64,000 nucleotides of DNA from Mesostigma viride. Its lineage: Eukaryota; Streptophyta; Mesostigmatophyceae; Mesostigmatales; Mesostigmataceae. The stretch covers positions 942,718 to 1,006,717 of the forward strand of contig RPFO01000178.1 in the NCBI GenBank assembly GCA_009746045.1, given 5' to 3'. The position numbers and the translations under genes are program-made. Shown one piece after another: positions 33,117-45,718 of this stretch. Below the pieces are notes generated by a model that ran no database searches, was not told where the DNA came from, and saw only the letters and a list, made by a program, of their open reading frames with translations. Every line of letters starts with the position of its first letter. Position 1 is the first letter of the stretch.

Positions 33117-34384
33117 GCTGTTCTGTCCTAGCCGGAGCAGCTCCCGTCGTATCCGACCGCGGTCGCCGAGACTCTCGCTCCAATTCCACCGCCGACCCCC
33201 ACGTGCGCTCCCAGTGCCGATCCGCCGGGCGACGAGGTGGTGGTGAAGCTCGGCGAGCAGGGCGTACCTCCGTTCCCGAGTCCGAACGGGAACGCGAGCG
33301 CGATGACGGTGAGGGCGAGCGCCGACGTGCAGGCCGGTCTGGAGCACGCCGAGCATCTGGTTGGCTGCCTCCGCCCCAACCCGTGGGCCGCGGGCGAGAC
33401 CCTCGCCCAGAGGGGCGCCCCCAGCCCATCGCCGGCGGTGGCGCCTCGAAACGCGTCACAGGACGATGTCCTGCGCCGCCCTCCAAGGAGCCCCCAGAAG
33501 GTGGATCCCTTGAAGGGGGACGAGGAAGAGGACGGGGAGGGTAGTCATCAGAGTCGGAGTCATCACCCTCGCTCCCATCATCCTGGTCCTCGTCGTCCAT
33601 CGCCACGATGCGATCCAGAGCCTGCCGTAACGAGTACTGACCCGCGCGCATGCACTTCTCGCCCCGCAACGCCCCTTCCAACGGGAGGTATCGGGGAAAG
33701 TAGTTCTCCAGATGCTTCCGCACCTCGGGTGAATCAGGAGGAGCAACAGCCGTGGAAATGCCAGACCTGCATCCAGCGTGTTCACGCACGCATGACACAG
33801 GCACTCCCGCTCATGGGTTTCCCAGTCGATACCGACCACCACGCCGTCGCGCTCGGCGTGCGGGTCTCGATCTTGAACCCCACATTCCTTCGCACGAACC
33901 ATCGAAAATCCTCCAGCTTAGCGGGGCCGACATGCGCCAGAATGGAATCAGCGCGGAGATGTGACGGCATCTGGTTACGGCGCCGACGACGCCGCTCCAC
34001 CAAGTCGCCCTCCCGACCATAGTCGCGCACGAACATCCGGGGGTTAAATGTCTCCTCATTCAGCTCCTTCACTAGCTCCATCGTGCGCGCGTCCGGTGCT
34101 CCGGGTCTGGACGACGTCTCGTGCCGGCCACCACCGCCCGAGCCCCCGGCCCTTGAAACGCCCCTTCGGACTGCAGGCTCTCCGCGAGCTGTCTGCATCC
34201 TGTCAACCTGTTCTGGTAGAGGGGCCTCCGGGTAATCTGTCGTGTCCATATCCACCAGATCTTCCTCACTCGAATCCCCGTCTACTACCCGGATCCCTGC
34301 CTCTACGGCCTCCGCGGCGCTGGCAGAAGTCTGGCCTCGGGAAGCGCCTCCGCGGCGTCCCCCTGCACGGCCCACACACCACAA
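33117..34384 (-). pseudogene. third reading frame downstream of gypsy pol, frameshifted
   Basis: Starts near 34384 (MWCVGRAGG), with an acidic stretch (DSSEEDLVDMDTTD), MELVKELNEETFNPRMFVRDYGREGD, and KLEDFRWFVRRNVGFKIETRT. The frame then shifts twice (about 33800-33870 and 33740-33780) into HACVNTLDAGLAFP and RKHLENYFPRYLPLEGALRGEK, followed by a long Ser/Arg/Pro-rich tail. It probably belongs to the gypsy element as an accessory or Env-like position gene, but I recognise no domain. Truncated at the palindrome boundary. Confidence 0.4.
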
Positions 34385-34465
34385 GCCAAGGCATTAGTCG
34401 GCGTGTACCTGATACCCGGTTCACACCTCACTCTCACCCTACACCGTACGCCGTTATACCGCCTA

Positions 34466-36972
34466 TTAATGCAACTGGTGTGTCTTCTTGTATGCTTCCA
34501 GTAAGCGGGCGCAACCCGCTAACTCAGTAGGGGTGCGCCAGGAGTCCTCCGACTCATGCTGCGCGAATCGCCATCGCACACGGTATTGTCGCTGGGTCCC
34601 CCGACCTCGTTTGACATCTCGGTGTCCCACGATCGCAGCCACCTCATCCTCCTGTTCCCCTGTGTCCGGATTGAACTCCAACGGGGCCGGGGGTTGACCC
34701 TACCCTGAATGGTGTTCTGGTGGTACAACTTGAGCTGGTCACGATGGAAACGGTTGGACGTGAGGTTCCATGACACCGGGACGTCCACCTGGAACATGAC
34801 GTCATCAAACTTGGTGAGAACCTTGTAGGGGCCCAGGAACATGGGACGAAGCTTAGTCTTCAGCTCCTTCTCCACCTTGTGTGAGAATCGTCCGATCTGT
34901 GGGCCCTCCACCAGGACCCAATCGCCCACTCAATGGACGGCGCCCGGTTATCCCGCTTGCCGGCCGTCCTCTCCAGATACCGCTCGGTCGCGGCACGGTA
35001 GCCCTGGACTGCACTGTTATGAGCCTGGTGCATCCGCTGCAGCAAGCGATCAACCCCCTGGCGTGTGTCCAGCTTGACCTGATCCTCTCCCCGTTCGGGG
35101 CTCATAAGCAGGTCGGGAGGCGTGAGAGGGTGCCTGCCAGAGTTGAGGAAAAAGGGGGTAAATCCGTGGGCGGCCTGGGGAGCATTGTTCAGGGAGAACT
35201 CCACCAAGCCCAGAAGCTCCTCCCAATTGCTGCCCACCGCGTCGGTGTAGTGTCGCATGGTCTCCTGCACTGTGCGGTTCAACCGCTCCACCAGATGTGA
35301 CGACGAACTGTGGTATGCCGTGCCCAGCGACACCTTGGTGCCCAGCCGTTCGAAGAACTCCTGCCAGAATTTGGCCGTGAAGAGCTTGTCGCGGTCGGAG
35401 ATGAACTGTCGGCTGAGCCCATGGAACCGGAACACGTGCGTCAGGTATATCTTGGCGCACTCCTCCGCAGTGAGGTCGGCCGGACACGGGGCCAGTGACA
35501 CATGCGCGTCAGGCGGTCCACGAACACCAGAACCATGCTGTTGCCGCTCTTCGCCTTCTTGAACGGGCCGATGAAGTCCATCATGATAGAATCCCAAGGA
35601 CCCATCGGATCAGGTAACGTCTTGGGGACGGCTTGCGAGCCCGTGTTCCTGGACTTCATGATCTGGCACGAGGGGCACTGGCGCACATATGTCTCAATAT
35701 ACTCCTTCATCCCTGGCCAGTAGAAATGTTTGCGGGCCCGAGGATAAAGACGGTGGCTTCCTTGATGTCCGCCTAGAAGCGAATCGTGGAGCTCGTGAAG
35801 CAAGGCGGCTCTACAAAGCTCCGGGACATACAGCCGCCATTCCTCCGGCTGGATACTCACGAACAGGCGTCCATCCTGGAACTTGCAAGGGTAGGCACCC
35901 ATCTGCTGGGGATGCGCCCGGATGGCTTCAAGCGCCGCTTCCTCCGTGACCGTGAAACGACTGATCATCGTCTCCAGGTCCGACGTGACTGTGAACGCGT
36001 CCGCGGCCGGTTCTGTCTCCGCACTCGCCTGGTTGACGAATTCGGAGAAGACTGTGGGCGGGCCGATCGGCTGAAGCTGAAAAATTCCCTGGGGCGGCAC
36101 CACATGGCTAAGGGGCATGCGCATATGCGATCCCTCCCCCTCCCCGGGGGCGTCCACGTCCTCGTGGGCACTCGTCTCCTCCAAGAGAGGTGACAAGTCA
36201 TCGCTGGTGGTGTGTCCCAGATGAAACAGGTGGCGGGCCCGGGGAGACCGTGGCTCCGCGCCGTAGGCGGTCCCCGGGGCGGCCACTGGTACGCAAGTGG
36301 TATGAAGCACATCCATGTCCTCGTAGAACCAATAGTCCGCCCGTCGCGAAAGGGCGTCTGGCACCACGTTGTCCGCGCCCTTGACGTATTGGATCTTGAA
36401 TGGCGCAAACTGTGACAAGTACTCCATCCACCGCGCTTGGCGGGGCGTCAGGTTGGGCTGCACCAGGAGGTGGGTGAGCGGCCGGTGGTCGGTGTGGATC
36501 ACCAGGCGGTGGGGGTCGAGATCCCCCTGCTCACTAATGGCCACCGAAAACTGGGCCCCCAGAAGATGATGACGCCACGTGTGGCAGCTGTAGACTACTG
36601 CCAGAAGCTCCTGCTGATGCACTGGGTAATTCCGCTCCGCCGGAATCATTGTGCGTGAGATATACTCGATGGGCTGAAGACCCTTGCCTTGGTCCTGCAG
36701 AGGACACCCCCGATGGCCACCTTGCTGGCGTCCGTAGCCACGACGAAAGGAAGGGCCGGGTCCGGCAGGATAAGGACTGGTGCTGTGGTGAGGTGGCGCT
36801 TAAGCGCCTCAAAAGCCTGTTGGCACTGCTCAGCCCAAAGGAACGGGGTACCCTTCTTGAGAAGAGCGTTGATCGGGGCGGCGATGGTGGCAAACCGCGG
36901 GATGAACCGTCGGTAGTAAGATGCCAATCCCAGGAAGCTGCGCACCCCTTCACGTCCGTAGGGACAGGCCAT
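34466..36972 (-). pseudogene. gypsy RNase H - integrase - chromodomain region, several frameshifts
   Basis: Continuation of pol in other frames. Near 36650-36965: SFLGLASYYRRFIPRFATIAAP and FVVATDASKVAIGG, the RT thumb and RNase H start. 35441-36649 has HTDHRPLTHLL, DALSRRADYW, and the integrase zinc region HEL...CPSCQIMK, then WDSIMMDFIGPF. 34860-35597 completes the integrase core (ISDRDKLFTAKFW, SSSSHLVERLNRTVQE). 34519-34929 has the LGPYKVLTKFDD module, and 34466-34681 a chromodomain (VAAIVGHRDVKRG, YRVRW, EDSWRTPTEL). At least four single-base shifts break it. Confidence 0.75.
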
Positions 36973-39900
36973 TGCTGGACGGACTCGATCTTCTCAGGGT
37001 CGGTCGCGATGCCGTCCGCGGACAAGGTATGGCCCAGAAACGGCACGCAGCGGCCGGCGCGCACCTTGGCTTTCCGCGCCGAAAGGTGCTCATCCTCCAT
37101 GATCTGCAGCACGGCGTCCACATCCTCTAGGTGCTCCTCGAACGTCTTGGAGTACACCAGGATGTCGTCCAGATACGCCAGCGCGCACGTGCGCTTGTAG
37201 GTCCAGGGCGGGCGCGCCCCCTTCTGCGGGTCCGCCAGGTCCTGGGAGACCTGCGGCAAGTGGGCTGTGCCCATCACCGGACGGAGGATGTCATTCATCA
37301 GCATCTGGAAGGACGCCGGCGAATTGCACAGCCCCATTGCCGCCACCCGAAACTGATAGTGACCGAAGGGCGTAGCGAACGCGGTCTTGTGGCAGTCTTC
37401 TGGCGCGATGCGCAGCTGCCAAAACCCGTCCGCACAGTCGATGACGGTGAAACACGTGGCCCCCTGGACACGGTTGAAGATGTCGTCGATCCGCGGTAGA
37501 GGATACCGGGACTTGACGGTGATGGCGTTCAGCTTCCGGTAATCCGTCACCAGACGCCACTTGCCTCCTGGCTTGGGAACGAGCAGCACGCCCGCTGAGA
37601 AGGGGCTGTTGCTGGGTTCAATGAGCCCCGCGTCGAGCAGTGAAATGAGGATCTTCTTGAGCTCCACCAGCTCGACTGGGCCCATGCGGTACATGGGAGA
37701 CACGGTAGGACCGGAACCCTCCTGGAGCTGGACACGATGCAACACCGATCGATTGGGAGGGAACTGGGGGGTGCGATCCGCAAAAAGGGTAGTGCGCTTC
37801 TCCAGGACGGCATTGAACCGCGCCAGCTCATCCGGTGTGAATCCGGCACCAATCTCGTTAAGCAGAGCCTGAGTGCTATCCAGGTCTATGCGATACATCG
37901 CGTACTCCTTGCCCTTCCGGAGCTGGCGCGCCAGCGTCTTGCTACTCATCAGGATCTGGGACGCTGGTCGAGGCCCGTCCGCCGAGCGCTCGTGTGTAAT
38001 GTTATGGACCTCCGCGGCCTGTGCCCTATACTCGCTGTCAGGGCACCAGAATGAACCATCCGGAAACCAAACTACCCGCCGGCGCACACTGATGTCCACA
38101 TCCTGCTTGTCCAGCCAGTCCACTCCAATGATGATGTCGGCAGCGCCCAGCGGCGCAATAGTCGCCACCAGGTCCACCGGCGTGCCCTGCAGCACACCCT
38201 TGATGTCTGCTAGGCCCGGCGATTGGTGTCGCCGACCGTCTGAGTAGGTGACATAGACTGCCGTGGTGTGAGGCCGGGGTACCAGGCCCAGCCGACGCAC
38301 CAGGGCCTCGTTGATGAAGGACGTGGAGGCGCCGGTGTCGACCAGGAACTTCACGTCCATGATCGTTTTCTCCTTCAAATACGGATCAAGGACGGTGGGA
38401 GGGACCAATAACCCTCCGCTGAAAAGAAACAGATGCCGCGAATCTCCTTGAGATGCACGCGCCGCCGGTTGGGAGGACGCGTCTGCGGCCACGTTATTGA
38501 CGTCTACCTCTACTCTAGTTGACTCCGCGTCTGGGCTACCATCTGATTTTTCTATCCTATCCCCTACCCCGGGACCCAAGCCCATGGGCAGGGCTACTAC
38601 TCCCGAGGAGCGGTGGGACGGGAGGCCGCCTCGCCCGACCACCCGCCCTCTTCCCCCCCTCCTCCTCTTCGTCAGCCCCCCCTCCTCGTCGTCGTACTCG
38701 TAGCCAGCCACTGCCTGCGTTTGGCCTGAAGAGGAGGACTGTCGCCGCGCCTCCATCTCGTTGACCGCACGCAACACACCCTTGGTAGAGCTGGTCGCGG
38801 GTGGTCGCGGCTGCTGGTACTGCGTCGGGGCCTGTCTGGCGTGCTGCAGGCGAGCCGCACGCTCACCCGCGTTGCGGGGTCGATCCCGAGGACCGGAGGA
38901 GTCGGGGCGGCTGCCGAAGGCCGGGCCGGAGAAACGAACACTGGGTGTCCCTTCTCCTGTCCCACGACTGGCGTTCTTGCCCCGGAGCTTGGGGCAGTCG
39001 CGCTTGAGGTGCCCCACCTCGCTGCACATGAAGCAGCGCGCCTTGCTAGCGTCGATCGCGTTGACGCCAGGATCAGTGTAGCCCTCGTCAGGGTCGTCGA
39101 GGTACTCGTCCTCCTCCTCGCCGGCGAAATCAGTGGAGTACATCTGGTTCACCCGTCGCGGGGGAGCAGGTCTGAAGAAACGGCGCACTGATGGGGCACG
39201 CCCGCGAGCCACTACGTCGGCCACCTGTAGGAGATACCTCTGGATATTCAAGATGTCCCACTCTTCCCAAGGGACATCAGCATAGTGCTTGAATACCTCA
39301 TCCTGCAGCTCAGGACAGAGTGCCTCGATGAACCTGCTCTTGTACTCGTACCAGGTCATGTCAGCCAGGTAGGCGGCGCTGGACTCGAACTTAGACAGAA
39401 ACTCGCGATATGGGGTGGTCCCCTGGCGCAGCTTGCTGAAGGCCATCCGCTCGTGGAGTGTAGCATCTGGGGGCACCAGCTTGCGACGCACGCGGTCCAT
39501 CAGTTCCGCCAAGGTTTGCGGGTATGACTGGGACGCGATGCTCTCACAGTTCAAGATGCTTATCACCGAGGGGTCCATACAGGAGTTAATCACCAGATCA
39601 ATCAGATCGCTGGTGGCCAGCTGCCAGTTGTGATGATTGCGCCAGATGGTATACTGTCGTCGCCACATGCGTCCCCATTCCTCTACCTCGCGCGGTTTCA
39701 TGTCCGCGTGCAGCTTGGGTACATTCTTGAAATTGGGCATCGGTGGGGCCTTTACTGCGGCGGTGACAGGCCCACCGACGTCTACGTGGGGGATATCGCC
39801 GAAGTCGGGGGGCTGCGACCGGGGGAGAGGGCTGGATCTGGGCGGCGTACCATGAGTCCGCCGCACCTGGACGGATGAGGGGTGTTCGTACCCCGGGTCA

Positions 39901-40510
39901 TCCAAGGCCACCCTGCTGAAGCTGAAGTTGCCAGCAGGCGCAGGCGAGGGGACCGCGCTTTGGTCAAGCACCCGTGGGCGCTGCGGTTGAGAAGCCGGGC
40001 GCTGGACTGGCGTGTGAGTCTCCTCGTCTCTGGTGGTGACACTGCTCCTGGTCTCCCCTGGGCTGGTCCGAGGTCTATGAGTACCAACAGGCGGGCCCTG
40101 CGTGACAGTTCCCTCGTCCGTCTCGTTAGTCCCTTCCAGGTCATCGAACTCGCCATCTGCCCCTGGGGCCTCCCCTTCCTCGTCCGAATACCATAGCGCC
40201 GTGGGTAACAGGGACGTGCTGCCGAAGGACACTCTGCGTCTGCCCCGGTGTGGGGGCCCGGTGGAGGTCCCTGGGGCCGCCCCCGACCTGCCCAAGGATG
40301 CGTTGGCCGCCCGGTGACTGGCTGCTGCGGCGGTAGTGCAGGGTATCTCCATTCTCGTCTCCCTGCTGCTCTGGATCCGGTGGTAGCCATTGTGGTCTCG
40401 TCTGGGGTTGTTGCTGCTGCGTCCGGGGTTGCTGCTGTTGCCATTGCTGCTGTGGTGACCGTTGCTGCTGCTGATGCTGCTGCTGCTGTTGCTGCTGCTG
40501 CGGTTGCTGC

Positions 40511-40542
<32 letters not shown>

Positions 40543-40898
40543 TTGCTGCTGCTGCTGTTGCTGCTGCTGCTGTGCTGCTGCTGCCGTTGCTGCTGCTGCG
40601 AGTACTCTTGGAGCCTCTCTCGGTCGTTCCTGTCATCTCCCTGCCTGGGTAAGGCGTCTATATTGTCCCCATCCGCTGGGAACCTAGGGTTCTGATCTCT
40701 GGATCGTGGGGAGCCTTCCGCAGGTCTCTCCATGACCTCACCTGTATCTGTCCCTGCTTGGACGTGCAGTGGTACCTCTATACCCTCTGTACCGTGCTCG
40801 TGGTTGTCTACCGGTTCTATCTCTGTATTCTCTAGATCTCGTTCTCTAGTCTCTTCCTCTGTATCTCTGGCGTTCCTTGTTTGGGACCGTGTGGGCAT
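36534..40898 (-). CDS. gypsy Gag - protease - RT polyprotein (5' part)
   Basis: A 1,454-codon frame beginning MPTRSQTRNARDTEEETRE. The N-terminus contains Gln and Ser/Asn homopolymer tracts, then the capsid region (WRRQYTIWRNHHNWQ...) and a zinc knuckle CFMCSEVGHLKRDC. The protease is KFLVDTGASTSFI. RT has YPLPRIDDIFN, FTVIDCADGFWQL, MGLCNSPASFQ and the catalytic ALAYLDDILVYS. Real coding continues to about 36965; the remaining 140 codons to 36534 are out of frame relative to RNase H. A functional element would make one polyprotein through this point. Confidence 0.85.
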
Positions 40899-41030
40899 GG
40901 TGCTCGTACCGGTACCTTACACTGCAGGCAACACCTCCCCAGGAAGGAAGAGAGAGAAAGAGAGAGAGCAACCACGTGCTATAGAGCTATAACTATAGAA
41001 CCTAATACTACTCCCTAGTACTGGTCTCCT

Positions 41031-41369
41031 CTACTGCTTGCTAGGGCCAATGGTCAGCTGAGAGAAAGTCACTGTAACTGCTGTCCCCTCCCCCTGACTG
41101 CTGAGTGTGGGTGGCTTGGAGCATTCACGTGTGGTGTGCATCCCCTCAGGCAATGGCATGTGTTCCCTAACAAACCTATCTGCATCTGTAATGTTATCAA
41201 ACCCTTTCCACTTAGCACTAGAGCCTTGGGACAATATCTTATCTTTAATATGCTCCTCACAAGTCTTCCAGCTGTAGAATATAGCAGGCCTACCCTTATC
41301 CCCGTCGTGAGCTACTGCGTAGTAAGGAAATCCAGACTGTCCACCCTTGTTTATTTTACGTCGTGGCAT
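41031..41369 (-). CDS. viroplasmin/RNase H1 N-terminal-like domain protein
   Basis: A 112-residue frame, MPRRKINKGGQSGFPYYAVAH, with YYAVAHDGDKGRPAIFYSWKTCEEHI, KWKGFDNITDADRFVREH. This matches the caulimovirus VI/RNase H1 hybrid-binding domain pattern (Y-A-V-x-x-G-x-x-x-x-I-x-x-SW-x-x-C, then F-K-G-F-x-x-x-x-x-A-x-x-F), here without an RNase H catalytic domain. It lies in the gypsy leader between LTR and Gag, on the same strand. It may bind RNA/DNA hybrids during reverse transcription or be a captured host fragment. Confidence 0.6.
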   Translation of the reverse strand: MPRRKINKGGQSGFPYYAVAHDGDKGRPAIFYSWKTCEEHIKDKILSQGSSAKWKGFDNITDADRFVREHMPLPEGMHTTRECSKPPTLSSQGEGTAVTVTFSQLTIGPSKQ

Positions 41370-42113
41370 GTTACATCATAGTCTGGCAGCGGCTTGCAAG
41401 CAAGAGAGAAAGGGGAAACCCAGGCTACCTCTAATGCAGTGACCTTAAACAAACGAGGAGAGAGCACGGAGTATATCACAGCACACGCCCGAGCCTTCCG
41501 CAGGAACGGGCTATACGCACACACGGAGGTAAACACCGTCAACACAGTCGGCAACAGCCAGACGGTATCCACCCCCACGACCCCTTGCAGGTCAAACAAC
41601 GAATGTCCGTCTCCGCGACGTCCATGGGCACCAACAACATTTACAACCTATAGAGGCACAACATATAACATAAACCCCCTGCGCGCGCGTTCCCGGATAG
41701 AGAGCAAGCTCGCCAGCTAGCCTTCAGCAGGCATAGCTTTGTAAAGAAAGAATTCTAACTAGGGGACGTACCATCTTCGATGACGTTAATCCCTCCTGAG
41801 CTGGCCGCCACCCGGTGTCGTTGAAGGCAAGCCCTGGCCGCCACTAGGTGTCGTTGAAAACAGGAGAGCTGAACGCTATCGTTGACAGCACCTCACCACA
41901 GGACTATTGCTAGCCCCGCCGAGTATCCCAGACTGGCCGCTTGCTGCTAGGTCGTCGTTGAATCCCTTTACGGGCTGGCCGCCGGCCTGACAGCAATCGT
42001 TGAATTCCGGAACCTCTACCTACGCCAAGCTTCGTCTTGGTATCCTAATTGGCTCACTAACCCTCTCCGCGAGAGTTAGCTAACCTTTCCAGCACATTTC
42101 CTCCGATAACCAG

Positions 42114-42697
42114 TGTTACGTCCCTGCCCAGACTCACCTAGCCTGAGCTACGTAGCAAAAGACCCTTCTTGCCGGAATTAGGAATAATTCAAGATAGCCT
42201 AAAGTAGGTTGCGCTTCACGACGTGAGTCGTGAGATATCTGGCATCACGGCTTAATGCCAAGCTAATTAGTTCACACTTATAATGGCTAGCAATACCAAT
42301 TACAAATGGATAATGCCCCGGGCTCAATGTGTAGGCGTATTCGCACTTATCATTCATTAAACCAAGAGGACGAGACTCTCGTCCTTGGACCAATTTAACC
42401 TAGGTTGGTTGCGGCGCAGATACACGCCAATTTCCTTAGAACAATCCGAGTCACTCATTCCACGTAGGATCCGGGCCGACATCGACCCTCAACTATAGGA
42501 TCCACGCCTAGAACCACTGACAGACTCAGAACCGGCGCGGCGCCACAGCGCCGGCCCCTAAAAGGACAACCTAGAACCAAAATAACTAGTCCAATTCACA
42601 CAATAGCCAAGGTCCGTAAAACCCAAGTCCAATAGACCAAACAGCCTTAGTAATTTATTCCATTGTTACGTCCGGCCAAAAGGGCAGGGACGTAACA
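42114..42697 (-). repeat. gypsy 5' LTR
   Basis: 584 bp bounded by perfect 16-bp inverted ends, TGTTACGTCCCTGCCC at 42114 and GGGCAGGGACGTAACA ending at 42697, so it has canonical TG...CA termini. The right flank CCAAG is the interrupted Copia-1A sequence. A secondary TGTTACGTCC at 42664 forms a hairpin with the end. No second copy of this LTR is in the window. Confidence 0.8.
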
Positions 42698-42711
42698 CCA
42701 AGCTTGTCCAG

Positions 42712-44743
42712 TTGGATGAACCTGAGGTAGCTGCCATGGAAATAGATACCAATGCACAGGTTTCTGTCATGGGACCTCAGCATACAGGAGAACTGCTGGT
42801 CGGAGAACCAAGTTGCCCCTGGGTGTCTGATTTCAGTGGTAGGACGCATCTAAGGGTGTTGGGAGAGGTTACTGCCCCTGTCATGGCCGGTGTGGATGTG
42901 ACCTTCCTTGTCCTAGAGGACTATGATGGCCCTGTGATTTTGGGTCAGAATTTTCTGGGCAATCCTGGGATTTCTATCAGAGCTACAGCTCTGAGAAGAG
43001 ATGGCTGGGGGATGATTCCCCTAGAAAATTTCAGGACAACATTTCCAATCAGGTGCAGGGCCAAGCCGGTCAAGGGTGTAAAATGGGATGAAGGGGAGGT
43101 GCCCCCAGCAGCCAGTTTGGTGATTCCAGCTGTGTTGCACCCAGCAGTATTGGCATAACTCACAGGAGCCTTGCTGCACACTCTCCTTTGACATATGACC
43201 AGCTAGTCCAAGAGATGAGCTCGCCTACTTTGTTTGAGGCTTGGAAGCTCGCCTTCTCCAAGGCATTGGAGGAGTGGTTGCAGTTTGAGTGTGCTGCACC
43301 AACAGACAGGCGTCCCCCAGCATCAAGGAAGCTTGCTTTGAGATTTGTGCTGAAGAGGAAGGTTGTGGATGAGGTATCAGTGCCCCATGTCAGGCCTGTC
43401 CTGAATGAGTGATCACGGCACGGGGAGTCTGCTAGGAGAGGAGCTGTACACGCCAGGAATGTTACACGACACATGGAGAATTTTGCTATGTCTCTACGTG
43501 GGGTTGCTGAACAGGGGAGCAGCTATGTCATCAGTGCTGCTGGACTTCAAGAGGGCATTTTTAAAATCTGATCCAGAAGTGGCCAGGAGGGTGTGGAAGC
43601 AGGATGAGCCTTACTGTGTTGAGGTGCCTGCTATCTGGAAGCTGGAGCTGCATCAACATTTCCTGGTTATTCTGAAGGGCCTGGAAGGACTCAGGTCGAG
43701 CCCAATCATCTGGAGACTCACGCTGCAGGAAGCTCTGATCAGTGAGTGTGGCTTGAGAGTGTCTTCAGTTGATCCCTGTTTGTTGCTGGCCCAATGGGAG
43801 GGTCTGCCAGTGTATGCTAGTTTGCATGGAGATGATCTGCATTTGCTAGCCCCCACGACCTGGCTGAAGAAGTTTATTCCTGTCATCAGTGGCAAGTTTT
43901 CACTGGGCAAGGAGCTGTGGCAGGAGCCCAACAAGCCTGTAGTGTTCTGTGGAATGCAGGCTACCCTGTTCAGGAGGGACGGGGAGTGGAGTATCAGGCT
44001 TCAGGCTGGAGGAGATTATAAACAGACCATTGTGAAGGCCTTGCCAGAGAAGATCACCCAGGCTGCAGGACCTGAGTTGAGAGGCATGTGGGCCTGGTTT
44101 GCCAGCATCTGTGGTCCGTCTTTGATGGTCCATAGCAGAATGCCTGATGAGGTGCTTGAGGATGAGAAGCCTCGAGTCATAGCCCGATTGGTGGAGAGTA
44201 CCCCTGATCTGATTTTGTCTGGGATTGACTTTGCCCAGCCTATCACCTTGGAGATCTTTGTTGACAGTTCCATGGATGCTCGCCAGGTTACCAAGGTCAG
44301 GGGGAGATCTGCTGCTCTGTTTGCTTTTTATCAGAGCAGGGCAAGTTTGTTCAGCTGGTACAGCAGACTGCAGAAGAGGGTCTGTATCAGTTCAGATGTG
44401 GCAGAATGCAGGGCCATATGCGAGGGGATCCAGTCCAGCTTGTACATAAAGGAGTTAATGCTGGAGCTGGCTTCAGTTACCCCTTGGACCTTGCAGATGG
44501 AGACGTTGTTGCTAACAGACAGCATGGGTATGGTCCAGTTTGTTCACAAGCAGCTGGCCAGAAGCCGGGACCTGGATTATTTTGTTGCTGAAGGAGTTGG
44601 CCAGTTTGGTTGACTTGAACCATATCCCTGGCGAGGAGAACCCTGCTGATGCATTGACCAAGCTGCCACACAAGGCCCCAGCCCAGTACAATGTACTGAG
44701 GAAGCTCATGAATGCTGACTGTCAAGTCGGTCTATCTGTCTAA
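42712..44743 (+). pseudogene. Copia-1A pol fragment (PR-like, RT, RNase H)
   Basis: Starts inside the retropepsin-like domain (AMEIDTNAQVSVM, then GPVILGQNFLG), continues with RT (LDFKRAFLKSDPEVARRVW, SLHGDDLHLLA) and RNase H (IFVDSSMDARQV, AECRAICEG, LTDSMGMVQF, NPADALTKLP). Frames change at about 43150-43190, 43405 and 44590, where the inverted copy 1B is continuous. No integrase remains. Inactive. Confidence 0.85.
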
Positions 44744-45380
44744 AAGCTGAGAGCTGGGTGCTTAAGTCTCTGGATATCAGGCTGGGAGCTTGATTGTACA
44801 TAATCCTGAGCACACCTTGAGGGGTGAGACATGTCTCTGGTGTGGGAATGTCTGACATTGTCTCTGATGGAGAGATGTCTATCTGTGGTTTTTATCTCAG
44901 TCTGAGGCTTCCCCAGATCTGTGGTTTGTGGGCGGGGTTCGATTCCCTGGTGCCGTCTTAAGGCGGAGTTTCACGGACTGGCTGACCCATCCACCATGCT
45001 GGTGAGGTGGCGACAGGTCCCCTGATTTTCCACGGTTGGAATAAGTATAGGAGCTTGTGGTTTTGCATGTGCTTCGCGTAGATGTTGTGTCTGGTTCGAT
45101 AAGGGGCAGCAGACCGGCGCCGACTCCCGTCTGGGGGTCAGCAATGTTTTCTGATGTGCTGTTGTGGGTGATCTGTGGGGTTTCGCCTAAGGTCCTGAAG
45201 GTTGTACATACTTCTCAAGTTCTTAGCTGAACACCTATGGGCTGCCACAGTTGGCCAACCTCTTGTACATGGGTAACACAACGAGCCTCCCGGGAAGGGA
45301 TAGGGACTCATTGTATAATTTGTTTGTGCTCCTGAACCAGTATGGGTGCTATGTACATATAATAAGGAATCCAAGCTGAC

Positions 45381-45718
45381 TGTCATGCCCAGCGGGTTGT
45401 GACTTGTAGTCGGGGAGGATGTCCAGTACCCATTGTGTGTGTTTGTATGTAGACTTGTGTGAGCTGCTACAGCTCAAGAAAAGAAAGGATTGGAGTTAAC
45501 GCCAAGCGCATAGGCGTGTTCCTGATTCGGCATATCTCTGCGATTCCAGCGGCACCGGAACGAGTTCATTCCGACAAGTATCAAGAAAGTTATCGGGCGT
45601 TCCGACTTCCCGGTCGCGCGCGAGCGCGAGCCGGCTGTTCTTCTAAGTCGGACGTGAATATTTGCCGACGACATATGGGGTCGACAGTAATTCCTGGGCT
45701 GACAGGAATTAGGTGCTG
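45381..45718 (+). repeat. probable Copia-1A 3' LTR
   Basis: Inferred from a TGTCATGCCC start at 45381 and the point at 45718 where similarity to the other copy ends (336 bp in 1B). The non-coding segment 44744-45380 between pol and this point is also shared with 1B. Boundaries are tentative since no second LTR of the same element is in view. Confidence 0.5.

Larger units (their letters stand above)
33117..42697 (-). mobile_element. Ty3/gypsy chromovirus, 3' end lost at the palindrome
   Basis: A minus-strand element: LTR at 42114-42697, leader with a viroplasmin-like reading frame, Gag with zinc knuckle, protease, RT, RNase H, integrase, chromodomain, and an extra downstream reading frame that runs into the palindrome edge at 33117. 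Domain order is the normal Ty3 order. No second LTR is found, so the 3' end is missing. The coding region is cut by several frameshifts, so the copy is inactive or poorly assembled. It interrupts Copia-1A at its right end. Confidence 0.85.
42698..45718 (+). mobile_element. Copia-1A: 5'-truncated, decayed copia-like element
   Basis: Plus-strand copy of the element that is better preserved at 60067-64000. The 5' part is missing: the sequence starts at CCAAGCTTGTCCAG, in the middle of pol, exactly at the gypsy LTR. The 3' end matches Copia-1B up to GGTGCTG at 45718. Protein-level identity between the copies is very high, with scattered substitutions, but this copy has frameshifts. Confidence 0.85.
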
